A stretch of 64,000 nucleotides of DNA. It comes from Mongoliibacter ruber (GTDB taxonomy: Bacteria > Bacteroidota > Bacteroidia > Cytophagales > Cyclobacteriaceae). Below, piece by piece: positions 47,490 through 57,163 of this stretch. Location of the stretch: NCBI RefSeq assembly GCF_003003005.1, contig NZ_PVTR01000003.1, forward strand, positions 44,704 through 108,703. The letters run 5' to 3'. The position numbers and the translations under genes were made by a program. The notes under the pieces are model-generated. The model saw nothing but the letters and a program-made list of their open reading frames with translations, had not been told where the DNA came from and did not search any database. Each line of letters begins with the position of its first letter. Within the stretch, counting starts at the first letter, position 1.

Positions 47490-49745
47490 ATGGAGTATTT
47501 AGAAGGATTAAACCCACCCCAAAGAGAAGCAGTAGAACATACGGACGGACCTGTAATGATCATCGCAGGTGCAGGTTCAGGCAAAACCCGAGTCCTCACT
47601 TTTAGAATCGCACACCTGATTCACGCCAAAGGTGTTGACCCTTTTCAAATTCTTTCTCTGACCTTTACGAATAAGGCCGCTGCAGAAATGAAGCACCGAA
47701 TTGAGAGGCTGATTGGTTTGGAAGCACGTAATACATGGATGGGAACTTTTCACTCTATTTTTGCCAAAATACTAAGGGTAGAAGCGGATAAACTGGGGTA
47801 TCCTTCCAATTTCTCAATTTATGACTCCGACGACAGCAAGTCTCTGATCAGAAGTATTGTAAAAGAAATGCGGCTTGATGACAAGGTTTACAAAGCCAAT
47901 ACCGTTCTTTCAAGAATCTCAGGCGCCAAAAACAGACTCATCGGTTGGGAAGCTTACCTCAACGACCCATACATAAAAGCTGATGATGATGCCGCTATGA
48001 AACCTAAGGTGGGTGAGATCTACAGAAACTATCAAAAGCGCCTTTTCAAGTCCGGCGCTATGGATTTTGACGATTTGCTCTTCAATACCAATGTGCTCTT
48101 TCGCGATCACGTAGACGTGCTCAATAAGTACCAACAACGCTTTAGGTATGTGATGGTGGATGAGTTTCAAGACACAAACCTATCCCAATACCTCATCACC
48201 AAAAAACTAGCAGCAGTACACCAAAACATCTGTGTGGTCGGTGATGATGCACAGAGTATTTATGCCTTTCGCGGCGCCGATATCCAGAATATTCTCAATT
48301 TTGAAAAAGACTACCCTGACTTATTTGTAGTCAAATTGGAGCAAAATTACCGCTCGACCAAAAATATCGTACAGGCTGCCAATAGCATCATAGCCAAAAA
48401 CAAGGCACAACTGAAGAAAGATGTCTGGACGCAAAACAAAGATGGAGACCTCATAGAGCTCATCAAGGCCAGTTCAGACAATGAGGAGGGCAGGATGGTA
48501 GCCACGACTATTTTTGAAGAAAAAAACAACAAAAAACTCGACAACAGCGATTTTGCGGTTCTTTACCGGACCAACTCCCAATCCAGGTCAATAGAAGAAG
48601 CCCTCCGCAAAATGAACATCACCTACAAAATTGTGGGTGGACTTTCTTTTTACCAAAGGAAAGAAATCAAAGACCTGATGGCTTACATGCGCTTTATTGT
48701 CAATCGAGACGATGAGGAAGCATTCAAAAGAATTATCAATTACCCCAAAAGGGGCATCGGGGATACTACTGTAGAAAAAATGCTCGTAGCAGCATATGAA
48801 CATGATTTACCCCTGTGGGAAGTCATGACCAATGCGGCAAGTTTTCTCCCAGGAAGAGCTGCAAATGCGGTGGAAGACTTCTCGGTGATGATCAAGAGTT
48901 TTGGGATAGAAGTAGAGCGGAAAGATGCCTTCGAAGCGGCAAATTCTATAGCCAAACAATCGGGCCTCTTGCGTGAACTCTACGAAGACAAGACTATCGA
49001 AGGGCTCAACCGATACGAAAACGTTCAGGAATTACTGAATGCCATCAAAGAGTATGTAGACAATACGGAAAATGAAGACAAAAGCCTCGGTGCTTTTCTA
49101 CAGGAAATTGCCTTGCTCACAGACAATGACAGGGATAAGGATACAAGTGATGCTGTGACATTAATGACTATTCATTCCTCTAAAGGACTTGAATTCAAAC
49201 AGGTTTTTGTCGTTGGAATGGAAGAAGACCTATTCCCTTCTCAGATGATGATGCAAAGTAGAGAGGACTTAGAAGAGGAAAGAAGGCTATTTTATGTGGC
49301 CACTACCAGGGCGATGGACAAGCTCTATATGACCTATGCATTGACGAGGTACCGCTTTGGCAGATTGCTCAATTGCGAACCAAGTAGGTTTCTGGAGGAA
49401 GTAGACCCTTCATGTATCAAAGTGAACAAAAGAATGACAACAGCTTTGTCAGGAGCGTTGAGGAACGAATCCAGTGAAGGTAGGACGGGGTTCGTCGGTT
49501 TGAAAAGGCCAAATGTCAGACCCGCAACAACAGCCAAGGTCCATACACCGAGCCCTGACTTCAAGCCATCAAACACCAACAACCTCGCTGCAGGCATGAA
49601 AGTTGAGCATCCTAAATTTGGTTTTGGATTGGTAAACAAAATCGAGGTGGAAGGAATTAACAGAAAAGCCAGCATAGCTTTTGATAATTTTGGAGAAAAG
49701 ACTTTATTACTTAGCTTTGCGAAGCTTCGGATAGTAGAAGATTAA
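47490..49745 (+). CDS. PcrA/UvrD-type ATP-dependent DNA helicase
   Basis: This 751-residue superfamily 1A 3'-5' helicase acts in repair and replication restart. LNPPQREAVEHTDG is the Q motif, IIAGAGSGKTRVLT Walker A (Lys32), VMVDEFQDTN Walker B, VVGDDAQSIYAFRGAD motif III, VTLMTIHSSKGLEFKQVFVV motif V and RRLFYVATTRAMDKLYM motif VI. The C-terminal Tudor-like segment (VEHPKFGFGLVNKIEVEGIN) is as in PcrA. Confidence 0.95.
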   Translation: MEYLEGLNPPQREAVEHTDGPVMIIAGAGSGKTRVLTFRIAHLIHAKGVDPFQILSLTFTNKAAAEMKHRIERLIGLEARNTWMGTFHSIFAKILRVEADKLGYPSNFSIYDSDDSKSLIRSIVKEMRLDDKVYKANTVLSRISGAKNRLIGWEAYLNDPYIKADDDAAMKPKVGEIYRNYQKRLFKSGAMDFDDLLFNTNVLFRDHVDVLNKYQQRFRYVMVDEFQDTNLSQYLITKKLAAVHQNICVVGDDAQSIYAFRGADIQNILNFEKDYPDLFVVKLEQNYRSTKNIVQAANSIIAKNKAQLKKDVWTQNKDGDLIELIKASSDNEEGRMVATTIFEEKNNKKLDNSDFAVLYRTNSQSRSIEEALRKMNITYKIVGGLSFYQRKEIKDLMAYMRFIVNRDDEEAFKRIINYPKRGIGDTTVEKMLVAAYEHDLPLWEVMTNAASFLPGRAANAVEDFSVMIKSFGIEVERKDAFEAANSIAKQSGLLRELYEDKTIEGLNRYENVQELLNAIKEYVDNTENEDKSLGAFLQEIALLTDNDRDKDTSDAVTLMTIHSSKGLEFKQVFVVGMEEDLFPSQMMMQSREDLEEERRLFYVATTRAMDKLYMTYALTRYRFGRLLNCEPSRFLEEVDPSCIKVNKRMTTALSGALRNESSEGRTGFVGLKRPNVRPATTAKVHTPSPDFKPSNTNNLAAGMKVEHPKFGFGLVNKIEVEGINRKASIAFDNFGEKTLLLSFAKLRIVED

Positions 49746-49800
49746 GGCCCATGCATATTTTTATTTTTAAATTTCGTCAGGCCTTACAAAAATTTATCCC

Positions 49801-50478
49801 ATGGAAAATACAGATAGCAACAAGCATTTAGTCACGTTGAAAGAATACGGAAAAAACATCCAGAGATTGGCGCTGCACATCTCTGAAATCGAAGACAGGG
49901 ATAAGCGCACTCAAAGTGTGTACACCTTGGTAGAATTGGTCAAGCAGCTCAATCCTCAGATGAAGGCAGAAAATGACCAAAAAATATGGGATGACCTGCA
50001 CATCATGTCAGGCTTCAAACTTGACGTGGATGGGCCTTATCCAAAACCTGCAGAAGACGTTCTTTTCAGGAAACCAAAAATTGTTGGTTACCCGAAAGGT
50101 GAAGTCAGGTTCAAACATTATGGCCGCAATATTGAAAAGCTGATCGAAAAAGCCATTGAAATAGAAGATGATGAAGAGCAGGAAGCTGCTATTATCTATA
50201 TCGGCCAATTGATGAGAAGTTTTCACTCCACTTGGAACAGAGACAATTTTGATGACCAGATTATCTTAGATGATATCAAAACCCTTTCCAGAGGGAAATT
50301 ACATATAGACTTGGAAAAAGTCAGGGAAATGGGACTTTTTGAAACCAATACCAGGAGAGATTTTAAACTACCTTCTGAACCTGAATCTTCTTCTAACAAC
50401 AACAGAAGAAAATACAGTAGCAACAATAACAACAACGACAGAAGAAGAAACGGGGGGCACTCCAAAAAACGCAGATAA
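49801..50478 (+). CDS. DUF4290 protein
   Basis: This 225-residue cytosolic protein contains two similar halves, each with an EYGKNIQRLALHISEIEDRD-like helix (second: HYGRNIEKLIEKAIEIEDDE). The C-terminus is low-complexity: runs of Asn and Arg/Lys (SSNNNRRKY, SNNNNNDRRR), probably nucleic-acid-facing. It is Bacteroidota-specific and sits directly before murA with no gap, as commonly seen. Function unknown. Confidence 0.88.
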   Translation: MENTDSNKHLVTLKEYGKNIQRLALHISEIEDRDKRTQSVYTLVELVKQLNPQMKAENDQKIWDDLHIMSGFKLDVDGPYPKPAEDVLFRKPKIVGYPKGEVRFKHYGRNIEKLIEKAIEIEDDEEQEAAIIYIGQLMRSFHSTWNRDNFDDQIILDDIKTLSRGKLHIDLEKVREMGLFETNTRRDFKLPSEPESSSNNNRRKYSSNNNNNDRRRNGGHSKKRR

Positions 50479-51783
50479 ATGGCATCATTTAAAGTAAAAG
50501 GAGGCTTAAAGCTCAAAGGTGAAATAATTCCCCAAGGAGCAAAAAACGAGGCCTTGCAGATTCTCTGTGCAGTATTATTGACTGCAGAAAAGGTAACCAT
50601 TAACAAAATCCCAAACATCAGGGATGTAAATAAACTGATCGAACTTTTAGGGGAGATGGGGGTCAAAGTAGAACAACTGGCACCTGAATCCTATTCTTTC
50701 CAGGCGGATAACATTAACCTGGAATACCTCGAAACCAGTGATTTTCTAACCAAGGCCTCTTCATTAAGGGGGTCAGTGATGATTTTAGGACCGCTATTGG
50801 CAAGATTTGGAACAGGCAGGTTGTCCAAGCCCGGAGGTGACAAAATCGGCCGTAGAAGAATGGATACTCACTTTACAGGTTTTCAAAAACTGGGGGCTGA
50901 GTTCCACTACGATAAGAAAAAAGAAATTTACCATATAGATGGCAAAAATCTCAAAGGCACCTACATGCTGCTCGACGAGGCATCTGTAACAGGTACAGCC
51001 AATATCTTGATGGCGGCTGTCATGGCTGAAGGTAAAACCACCATTTACAATGCTGCATGTGAACCATATTTGCAACAGCTATGTGACATGCTCAACCGAA
51101 TGGGAGCCAAAATCACTGGAGTAGGCTCTAACTTGTTGCATATCGAAGGGGTAAAAGAATTAAAAGGCACAGATCATACCCTATTGCCGGATATGATTGA
51201 AATAGGGTCTTTTATTGGTTTGGCAGCGATGACTCAATCTGAAATCACCATCAAAGATGCTCAAATACACCGTTTAGGGATCATTCCAGAGACCTTCAAA
51301 CGAATGGGTATCAAGATGGAGTTTAGAGGTGATGATATCCATATACCGGCTCAAAAACATTTCGAAATAGAGACTTTTATTGACGGCTCCATTTTGACGA
51401 TTGCTGATGCCATTTGGCCAGGATTTACCCCTGATTTGCTCAGTATCGTATTGGTCACAGCTACACAGGCAAAAGGTACCGTATTGGTTCATCAGAAAAT
51501 GTTCGAAAGTAGGTTGTTCTTTGTCGATAAACTGATTGATATGGGCGCGCAGATTATCCTTTGCGACCCACATAGAGCGACGGTAATTGGGTTGGATAGA
51601 AAATATCCACTCAGGGGAATCCGAATGACCTCACCTGATATTCGAGCAGGAGTATCATTATTGATAGCAGCCATGTCAGCCGAAGGCACTTCAGTCATTG
51701 ACAACATTGAACAGATTGATAGAGGATACCAATACATCGATGAGCGTCTTAATGCACTTGGTGCACAAATAGAGCGAATTTAA
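50479..51783 (+). CDS. murA: UDP-N-acetylglucosamine 1-carboxyvinyltransferase (Cys-to-Asp type)
   Basis: This 434-residue enzyme makes the first committed peptidoglycan precursor. GAKNEALQILCAVLLT (Lys22-Asn23) binds substrate, LRGSVMILGPLLARFG leads to the active-site loop, and PDMIEIGSFIGLAAM and FESRLFFVDKLIDMGAQ are typical. In the loop KPGGDKIGRRRMDTHF the fosfomycin-target Cys is Asp121 (codon 50839-50841), which in other organisms gives fosfomycin resistance with retained activity. It follows DUF4290 with the ATG immediately after its stop codon. Confidence 0.96.
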   Translation: MASFKVKGGLKLKGEIIPQGAKNEALQILCAVLLTAEKVTINKIPNIRDVNKLIELLGEMGVKVEQLAPESYSFQADNINLEYLETSDFLTKASSLRGSVMILGPLLARFGTGRLSKPGGDKIGRRRMDTHFTGFQKLGAEFHYDKKKEIYHIDGKNLKGTYMLLDEASVTGTANILMAAVMAEGKTTIYNAACEPYLQQLCDMLNRMGAKITGVGSNLLHIEGVKELKGTDHTLLPDMIEIGSFIGLAAMTQSEITIKDAQIHRLGIIPETFKRMGIKMEFRGDDIHIPAQKHFEIETFIDGSILTIADAIWPGFTPDLLSIVLVTATQAKGTVLVHQKMFESRLFFVDKLIDMGAQIILCDPHRATVIGLDRKYPLRGIRMTSPDIRAGVSLLIAAMSAEGTSVIDNIEQIDRGYQYIDERLNALGAQIERI

Positions 51784-51801
51784 ATATCAGACCTCATATT
51801 T

Positions 51802-51842
51802 AGACCTGTCAGTTTACCTATAACTGGCAGGTCTTTTTTTTT
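51802..51842 (+). terminator. terminator of DUF4290-murA
   Basis: The stem AGACCTGTCAGTT / ACTGGCAGGTCT (one mismatch) is followed by T9, 20 bases after murA. Confidence 0.9.
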
Positions 51843-51861
51843 GCCTTCAAGTCTGTAGTTT

Positions 51862-52185
51862 AATTGTAGATCTTAGATTGTAGATTGTAGATTTCAGATC
51901 TTAGATTTTAGATTGGGGTCAGTATTGAGTTGAAGGTTTGGTGTATCGGTCTCAGTTCATCAATTCATCAGTTCGTCAGTTCATCAATACATCAATTCAT
52001 CAGTTCATCAATTCGTCAATTAATCACTTCCCAAAACATACAATCAACCCAACCTTTAAAACAACAATTGTAGATTTTAGATTTTAGATTGGGGTCAGTA
52101 TTGAGTTGAAGGTTTGGTGTATCGGTCTCAGTTCGTCAATTCATCAATTCGTCAATTCACCAATTCATCAACACCTCAATTCTCC
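51862..52185 (+). repeat. nested satellite, upstream block (2 copies) before bestrophin
   Basis: Each copy has 7-base units (ATTGTAG, ATCTTAG, ATTTTAG), then a conserved core TGGGGTCAGTATTGAG ... GGTCTCAGTTC, then 8-base units (RTTCRTCA), then a CAATCAACCCAACCTTTAA tail. Copy 1 has seven 7-base and nine 8-base units (the latter at 51955-52026); copy 2 has three and about six. The cores begin at 51914 and 52090. This fills the 485-base murA-bestrophin gap. Confidence 0.9.
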
Positions 52186-52268
52186 TCCTAAAAATGAGTA
52201 ATTAGAAGATTTAACGGGATCATAGGGTAGGAATTTGTAATTTAATATCCTGAAAAATTTTTATAAAC

Positions 52269-53231
52269 ATGATCGTAAGAAGAAACCTCAAGCTCAAGAT
52301 GATCCTCCATTACACATGGAGACAGCTGGCCTATTACCTCTTTTTATCAACTTCTATTGTTGTCTTACACGACATATATGAAATTGTCATTTTTAACATT
52401 CCAAGCTATACGATAGCCGCCCTAGGTACAGCATTGGCAATATTTCTGGGATTTAAAAATGACCATGCTTACGACAGGTGGTGGGAAGCAAGAAAAATCT
52501 GGGGCTTGATGGTGAATTACAGCCGCGCTTGGACACGGCAAGTGACTACAATGGTGATGTCGCTGGACAGCCATGAGAATGAAGAAATCAAAGCATTCCA
52601 AAAAACCTTGGTCTACAGGCATATCGCATTTGTCAATGCCTTGAGGGTGTTTTTAAGAATAAAGAACACCTACAACAAAGACCAAAGTGAGATGTTTGAA
52701 GATGACAATACCTATGCGGATACCAAGCCGTTTTTAAGTGAAGAGGAGTATAAAATCTTTTGCTCCCAAGACAATCCTCCCAACTATTTGCTTCAACAAC
52801 AAGGTTCGGATTTAAATTTGGCTTTTAGAAAAGGCTGGCTAAGTGACTACAGGTTTGTGAAAATGGAGGAAACTTTAGTAGACTTCAATGATATCCAAGG
52901 AATGAGTGAACGCATAAAAAACACCCCACTACCAAGGCAATACACTTTTTTCTCAAGAGTTTTTGTGTTGATCCATTGCACTTTGTTGCCTATGGTTTTT
53001 GTAAGTGAATTGGGTTGGAAAACAATTCCGATTGCATTGGCCGTTTCATTCGTGTTTTTGGCGCTAGACCTGATTGGCGAACGTACAGAAGATCCTTTCG
53101 AAAATAGGCTGGAAGATACTCCAATGTCCTCATTGAGTGTAACTATAGAAACCAACCTCAAAGAACAGCTCAAGGAGAGCAAAATCAATTTCCCCAAGAA
53201 GTATGAACCTGAAAATGGAATTGTCTTTTGA
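52269..53231 (+). CDS. bestrophin-family ion channel
   Basis: This 320-residue membrane protein is of the bestrophin (RFP-TM) family, pentameric chloride or cation channels. FLSTSIVVLHDIYEIVIFNI (helix 1), SYTIAALGTALAIFLGFKND and AYDRWWEARKIWGLMVNYSR are the family signature; later segments near residues 235-275 form the remaining helices, and GERTEDPFENRLEDTPMSSL is the conserved C-terminal motif. The gene is isolated between two arrays of the same satellite, which is unusual. Confidence 0.92.
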   Translation: MIVRRNLKLKMILHYTWRQLAYYLFLSTSIVVLHDIYEIVIFNIPSYTIAALGTALAIFLGFKNDHAYDRWWEARKIWGLMVNYSRAWTRQVTTMVMSLDSHENEEIKAFQKTLVYRHIAFVNALRVFLRIKNTYNKDQSEMFEDDNTYADTKPFLSEEEYKIFCSQDNPPNYLLQQQGSDLNLAFRKGWLSDYRFVKMEETLVDFNDIQGMSERIKNTPLPRQYTFFSRVFVLIHCTLLPMVFVSELGWKTIPIALAVSFVFLALDLIGERTEDPFENRLEDTPMSSLSVTIETNLKEQLKESKINFPKKYEPENGIVF

Positions 53232-53240
53232 TTGAGGAGT

Positions 53241-54083
53241 TCACAATTGTAGATTTTAGATCTTAGATTTTTGATTTTAGATTGGGGTCAATACTGAGTT
53301 GAAGGTTTGGTGTACTGGTCTCAGTTCGTCAGTTCGTCAATTCATCAGTTCATCAAAAATTCAATCAACACAACCTTTAACCCAATAATTGTAGATCTTA
53401 GATTTTAGATTTTAGATTGGGGTCAATACTGAGTTGAAGGTTTGGTGTACTGGTCTCAGTTCGTCAGTTCGTCAATTCGTCAATTCATCAAAAATTCAAT
53501 CAACCCAACCTTTAACCCAACAATTGTAGATTGTAGATCTTAGATTTTAGACTGGGGTCAATACTGAGTTGAAGGTTTGGTGTACTGGTCTCAGTTCGTC
53601 AGTTCGTCAATTCGTCAATTCATCAAAAATTCAATCAACACAACCTTTAACCCAATAATTGTAGATCTTAGATTTTAGATTTTAGATTGGGGTCAATACT
53701 GAGTTGAAGGTTTGGTGTACTGGTCTCAGTTCGTCAGTTCGTCAATTCGTCAATTCATCAATTCCCAAAACAAACAATCAACCCAACCTTTAACTTTTTT
53801 AACATTTAACCTTTAACCCAATAATTGTAGATTTCAGATTGTAGACTGGGGTCAATACTGAGTTGAAGGTTTGGTGGATCGGTCTCAGTTCGTCAGTTCA
53901 TCAATTCGTCAATTAATCAATTCCCAAAACAAACAATCAACCCAACCTTTAACCCAACAATTGTAGATCTTAGATTTTAGATTGGGGTCAATACTGAGTT
54001 GAAGGTTTGGTGTACTGGTCTCAGTTCGTCAGTTCGTCAATTCATCAATTCATCAAAAAATACAATCAACCCCACCTTTAACA
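53241..54083 (+). repeat. nested satellite, downstream array (6 copies)
   Basis: Cores (TGGGGTCAATACTGAG) begin at 53283, 53418, 53553, 53688, 53847 and 53983: spacing 135, 135, 135, 159 and 136. Each has 3-5 heptamers at the left, four 8-base units at the right and a tail such as CAATCAACCCAACCTTTAAC. Within each core ACTGAG and CTCAGT form a 6-bp inverted repeat across 21 bases (for example 53293-53298 with 53320-53325). No ORF is supported. Confidence 0.92.
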
Positions 54084-54228
54084 TTTTTTTTCTTTTAACA
54101 TCCTTCAGTAACACAACTTGATCAGTTCTAACCTCCTCCACTCCTCACATTTTTACCTTCCTTTTCCTTTTCCTCCGAAAGATTTCCTAAATTCCTCTCC
54201 TAGTCAATACGCTCAAACCTAAGTAACT

Positions 54229-55947
54229 ATGAAAGACAAAAAACTCCGTAGCCAGGAATGGTATGGAAGAAAAGGAAAAGACGGTTTCATCTACCGTTCT
54301 TGGATGAAAAATCAAGGACTCCCCCACCATCTTTTTAATGGTGAAAAGCCTGTAATAGGCATCTGTAACACCTATTCTGAGCTCACCCCCTGCAATGCAC
54401 ACTTCCGTGATTTGGCAGAGGCTGTCAAGCGTGGGGTATGGGAAGCTGGTGGTTTCCCTTTAGAATTCCCTGTGATGTCATTGGGTGAATGTTCAATCAA
54501 ACCTACCGCCATGCTTTTCCGCAACCTGGCAAGTATGGATGTGGAAGAAAGCATACGTGCCAACCCCATGGATGGTGTCATCCTCATGTGTGGTTGTGAC
54601 AAGACTACACCATCATTGGTCATGGGGGCAGCATCTGTAAACTTGCCTAGCCTTGTGCTTTCAGGAGGCCCGATGTTGGTGGGAAGATTTAAGGGTAAAA
54701 AAATAGGCACCTCTGATGTTTGGAGATTTGCCGAAGATTTCAAAACAGGCAAATTATCCCAAGAAGAATTTATAGAAGCAGAAGCCGCCATGTCCAGGTC
54801 AATTGGTCACTGTGCCCCGATGGGTACAGCCTCCACCATGGCAGCCATGGTAGAATCACTTGGTTTGGCCCTACCTGACAATGCCACCATCCCTGCTGCT
54901 GACTCCAGAAGAAAAGTAATGGCTCACATGGCCGGAATGCGCATTGTTGACATGGTCAAAGAAGACCTTACAATGGATAAAATCCTAACAAAAAAGGCTT
55001 TTGAAAACTCCATCATGGTAAATGCAGCACTTGGTGGTTCCACCAATTTTATCCTGCACCTTACGGCCATTGCGAAAAGAATGGGAGTAGATATTGATTT
55101 GACGGATTTTGACCATTTTTCTGCCAAAATCCCGCTTATAGCTAACGTACAACCATCTGGAGAACACTGGGTCGAGGACCTTTTCTATGCAGGTGGATTA
55201 CCGGCGGTCATGAGGGAAATAGAAAAACACCTTCACCGTGATTGTATTACGGTCAATGGCAAAACCATAGGTGATAATATTTCACAGGCGGAATGCTATG
55301 ACCGAAATCTTATCGGAACATTTGAACATCCCATTAAACCTGATTCTGGAATTGCTGTACTCAAAGGCAACCTTTGCCCAAATGGAGCGGTCATCAAACC
55401 TTCCGCAGCAAGTCCACACTTATTGGTACACACAGGCAAAGCTGTTGTTTTTGAAAATATCGATGAGTACAAAGCTAAAATAGATGATCCTAATCTAGAT
55501 ATTGACGAAAACTCGGTCATGGTCATGAAAAATGTCGGTCCAAAAGGCTACCCTGGAATGCCTGAGGTAGGCAATATGGGACTTCCACAAAAGCTATTGG
55601 AAAAAGGGATCAAAGATATGATTCGAATATCGGATGGCCGCATGAGTGGAACGGGATACGGTACAGTTGTGCTTCATGTTTCTCCTGAGTCAGCAATCGG
55701 CGGGCCACTGGCTTTTGTCCAAAATGGCGATCAAATTAGTTTAGATGTGCCCAACCGAAAATTGGATCTTTTGATTTCGGATGAGGAAATGGAAAAAAGG
55801 AAAGCGGCTTTCAAACCTGAAAGCCTCCCGTACAACCGAGGTTATGTAAACCTCTTTTTGGATAAGGTCAATCAGGCACATGAAGGTGTAGACTTTGATT
55901 TCTTAGTAGGCAGTTCGGGTTCTGAAGTAAAAAGAGATTCACACTAA
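54229..55947 (+). CDS. IlvD/Edd-family sugar-acid dehydratase (L-arabinonate dehydratase-like)
   Basis: This 572-residue Fe-S dehydratase is distinct from the ilvD of this window. LRSQEWYGRKGKDGFIYRSW and NAHFRDLAEAVKRGVWEAGG are signatures of the arabinonate/xylonate/gluconate group. Cluster Cys are in CNTYSELTPCN, MCGCDKTTPSLVMG and GHCAPMGTASTMAAM; the catalytic Ser is in SDGRMSGTGYGTVVLHVSPE. It is followed by an SDR gene one base later, suggesting a non-phosphorylative sugar-acid route. The exact acid is unknown. Confidence 0.9.
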   Translation: MKDKKLRSQEWYGRKGKDGFIYRSWMKNQGLPHHLFNGEKPVIGICNTYSELTPCNAHFRDLAEAVKRGVWEAGGFPLEFPVMSLGECSIKPTAMLFRNLASMDVEESIRANPMDGVILMCGCDKTTPSLVMGAASVNLPSLVLSGGPMLVGRFKGKKIGTSDVWRFAEDFKTGKLSQEEFIEAEAAMSRSIGHCAPMGTASTMAAMVESLGLALPDNATIPAADSRRKVMAHMAGMRIVDMVKEDLTMDKILTKKAFENSIMVNAALGGSTNFILHLTAIAKRMGVDIDLTDFDHFSAKIPLIANVQPSGEHWVEDLFYAGGLPAVMREIEKHLHRDCITVNGKTIGDNISQAECYDRNLIGTFEHPIKPDSGIAVLKGNLCPNGAVIKPSAASPHLLVHTGKAVVFENIDEYKAKIDDPNLDIDENSVMVMKNVGPKGYPGMPEVGNMGLPQKLLEKGIKDMIRISDGRMSGTGYGTVVLHVSPESAIGGPLAFVQNGDQISLDVPNRKLDLLISDEEMEKRKAAFKPESLPYNRGYVNLFLDKVNQAHEGVDFDFLVGSSGSEVKRDSH

Positions 55948-55948
55948 C

Positions 55949-56713
55949 ATGCAAAAGCAAGCACCAAAAATCGCATTGATTACCGGTGCAGGTCAGGGTA
56001 TTGGACTGGAAATAGCCAAGACCCTGGCCACCAAAGGGCACCATATCATCCTCAATGACATTGAAAAAAGCTTGGTAGATGATGCAGTTCAGGAATTGCT
56101 TACTTTCCAGAAAGGTAGAATCATAGGTTTCGCAGGTGATTCCGGTGACAATTCCTGTATTGAAGAAATGGTAAGAATGTCAGAAAAAGAATTTGGTAAA
56201 TTGGACATTGCTATAGCCAATGCAGGGATTACACTGTATGGAGATTTCTGGGATTACAGCCCCCAGGATTTCCAAGAAGTGATGAGGGTCAATATGGGGG
56301 GAACATTTTTCCTTGCACAAGCTGCTTCAAACCTTATGAAAAATCAAGGTAATGGTGGTTCCCTGTTATTCACCTCTTCGGTAACAGCTCATCAGGCACA
56401 TAAAAACCTGGCCGCTTATGGCATGAGCAAGGCAGCTATCGAAATGCTAGCCAAGAATTTAGTCCTTGAACTTTCTCCCTTTCATATCAATGTCAACACC
56501 ATTGCACCTGGAGCGACATTGACAAAAAGAACCGCTCAAGATCCTGATTATGAAAATACCTGGTCAAAAATAACTCCTATGGGCAGGCCGGCTTCAGTTG
56601 CCGATATCGCCCATGCAGCAGCATTTTTGGTATCGGATGAAGCAAGGCATATAACCGGCCAAAACCTCATCATTGATGGCGGTTGGACAAGTATTAGCCC
56701 TTCACCATATTAG
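55949..56713 (+). CDS. short-chain dehydrogenase/reductase
   Basis: This 254-residue NAD(P)-dependent enzyme has ALITGAGQGIGLEIAKTLAT (cofactor TGxxxGxG), IANAGITLYG, the catalytic SSVTAHQAHKNLAAYGMSKA (Ser, Tyr-x3-Lys) and the end GQNLIIDGGWTSISPSPY. It starts one base after the dehydratase stop codon, so translational coupling and a shared pathway (a sugar oxidation feeding the dehydratase) are likely; the substrate is not known. Confidence 0.92.
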   Translation: MQKQAPKIALITGAGQGIGLEIAKTLATKGHHIILNDIEKSLVDDAVQELLTFQKGRIIGFAGDSGDNSCIEEMVRMSEKEFGKLDIAIANAGITLYGDFWDYSPQDFQEVMRVNMGGTFFLAQAASNLMKNQGNGGSLLFTSSVTAHQAHKNLAAYGMSKAAIEMLAKNLVLELSPFHINVNTIAPGATLTKRTAQDPDYENTWSKITPMGRPASVADIAHAAAFLVSDEARHITGQNLIIDGGWTSISPSPY

Positions 56714-56719
56714 AAATTT

Positions 56720-57163
56720 ATGAAAAGTTTTGTCAGGAATTTCCTAGAATACAATCATTCAAGTAATGATAAAGTGATTTCTCTTTTGGAAAAACACAAA
56801 GAGGAATTGCCCGAAAAATGCATAACACTCTTTTCCCATATCCTGAATGCACAGGAAATCTGGAATGCCAGAATACTTGGAAAGCAACCTGAATTTAAAG
56901 TCTGGGATGTCTCGAATCTAGCAGAATTTCGAAATTTTAACCAAAGATTCTTCTCGGGATCAATAGCTATTCTTGAGGAATTCAACTTGGATCAAAAGAT
57001 AGACTACCGCACTTCCAAAGGCGACCCATTCATCAGCACTGTGCAAGATATCCTTATCCATGTTGTCAATCATGGCAGCTATCATCGTGGACAGATCATG
57101 CAATTGCTTAGGGATGAGGTAAATGATGCCATTTCTACGGATTATATCTTTTACAAAAGATGA
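56720..57163 (+). CDS. DinB-family four-helix protein
   Basis: This 147-residue member of the DinB/YfiT fold is not DNA polymerase IV. The His triad is FSHILNAQEIWNARILG plus HVVNHGSYHRGQIMQLLRDE, expected to hold a divalent metal. These proteins act in thiol-dependent or unknown metabolism. It lies six bases after the SDR gene. Confidence 0.85.
   Translation: MKSFVRNFLEYNHSSNDKVISLLEKHKEELPEKCITLFSHILNAQEIWNARILGKQPEFKVWDVSNLAEFRNFNQRFFSGSIAILEEFNLDQKIDYRTSKGDPFISTVQDILIHVVNHGSYHRGQIMQLLRDEVNDAISTDYIFYKR

Noticed and set aside
51862..54083. CRISPR array
   Set aside because: The repeated unit is about 135 bases and includes all sequence between cores; there are no unique spacers of fixed length and no cas genes.
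56720..57163. DNA polymerase IV (DinB) reading of the DinB-family gene
   Set aside because: The 147-residue four-helix protein with a His triad belongs to the DinB/YfiT metal-binding fold, which shares only a name with the polymerase.
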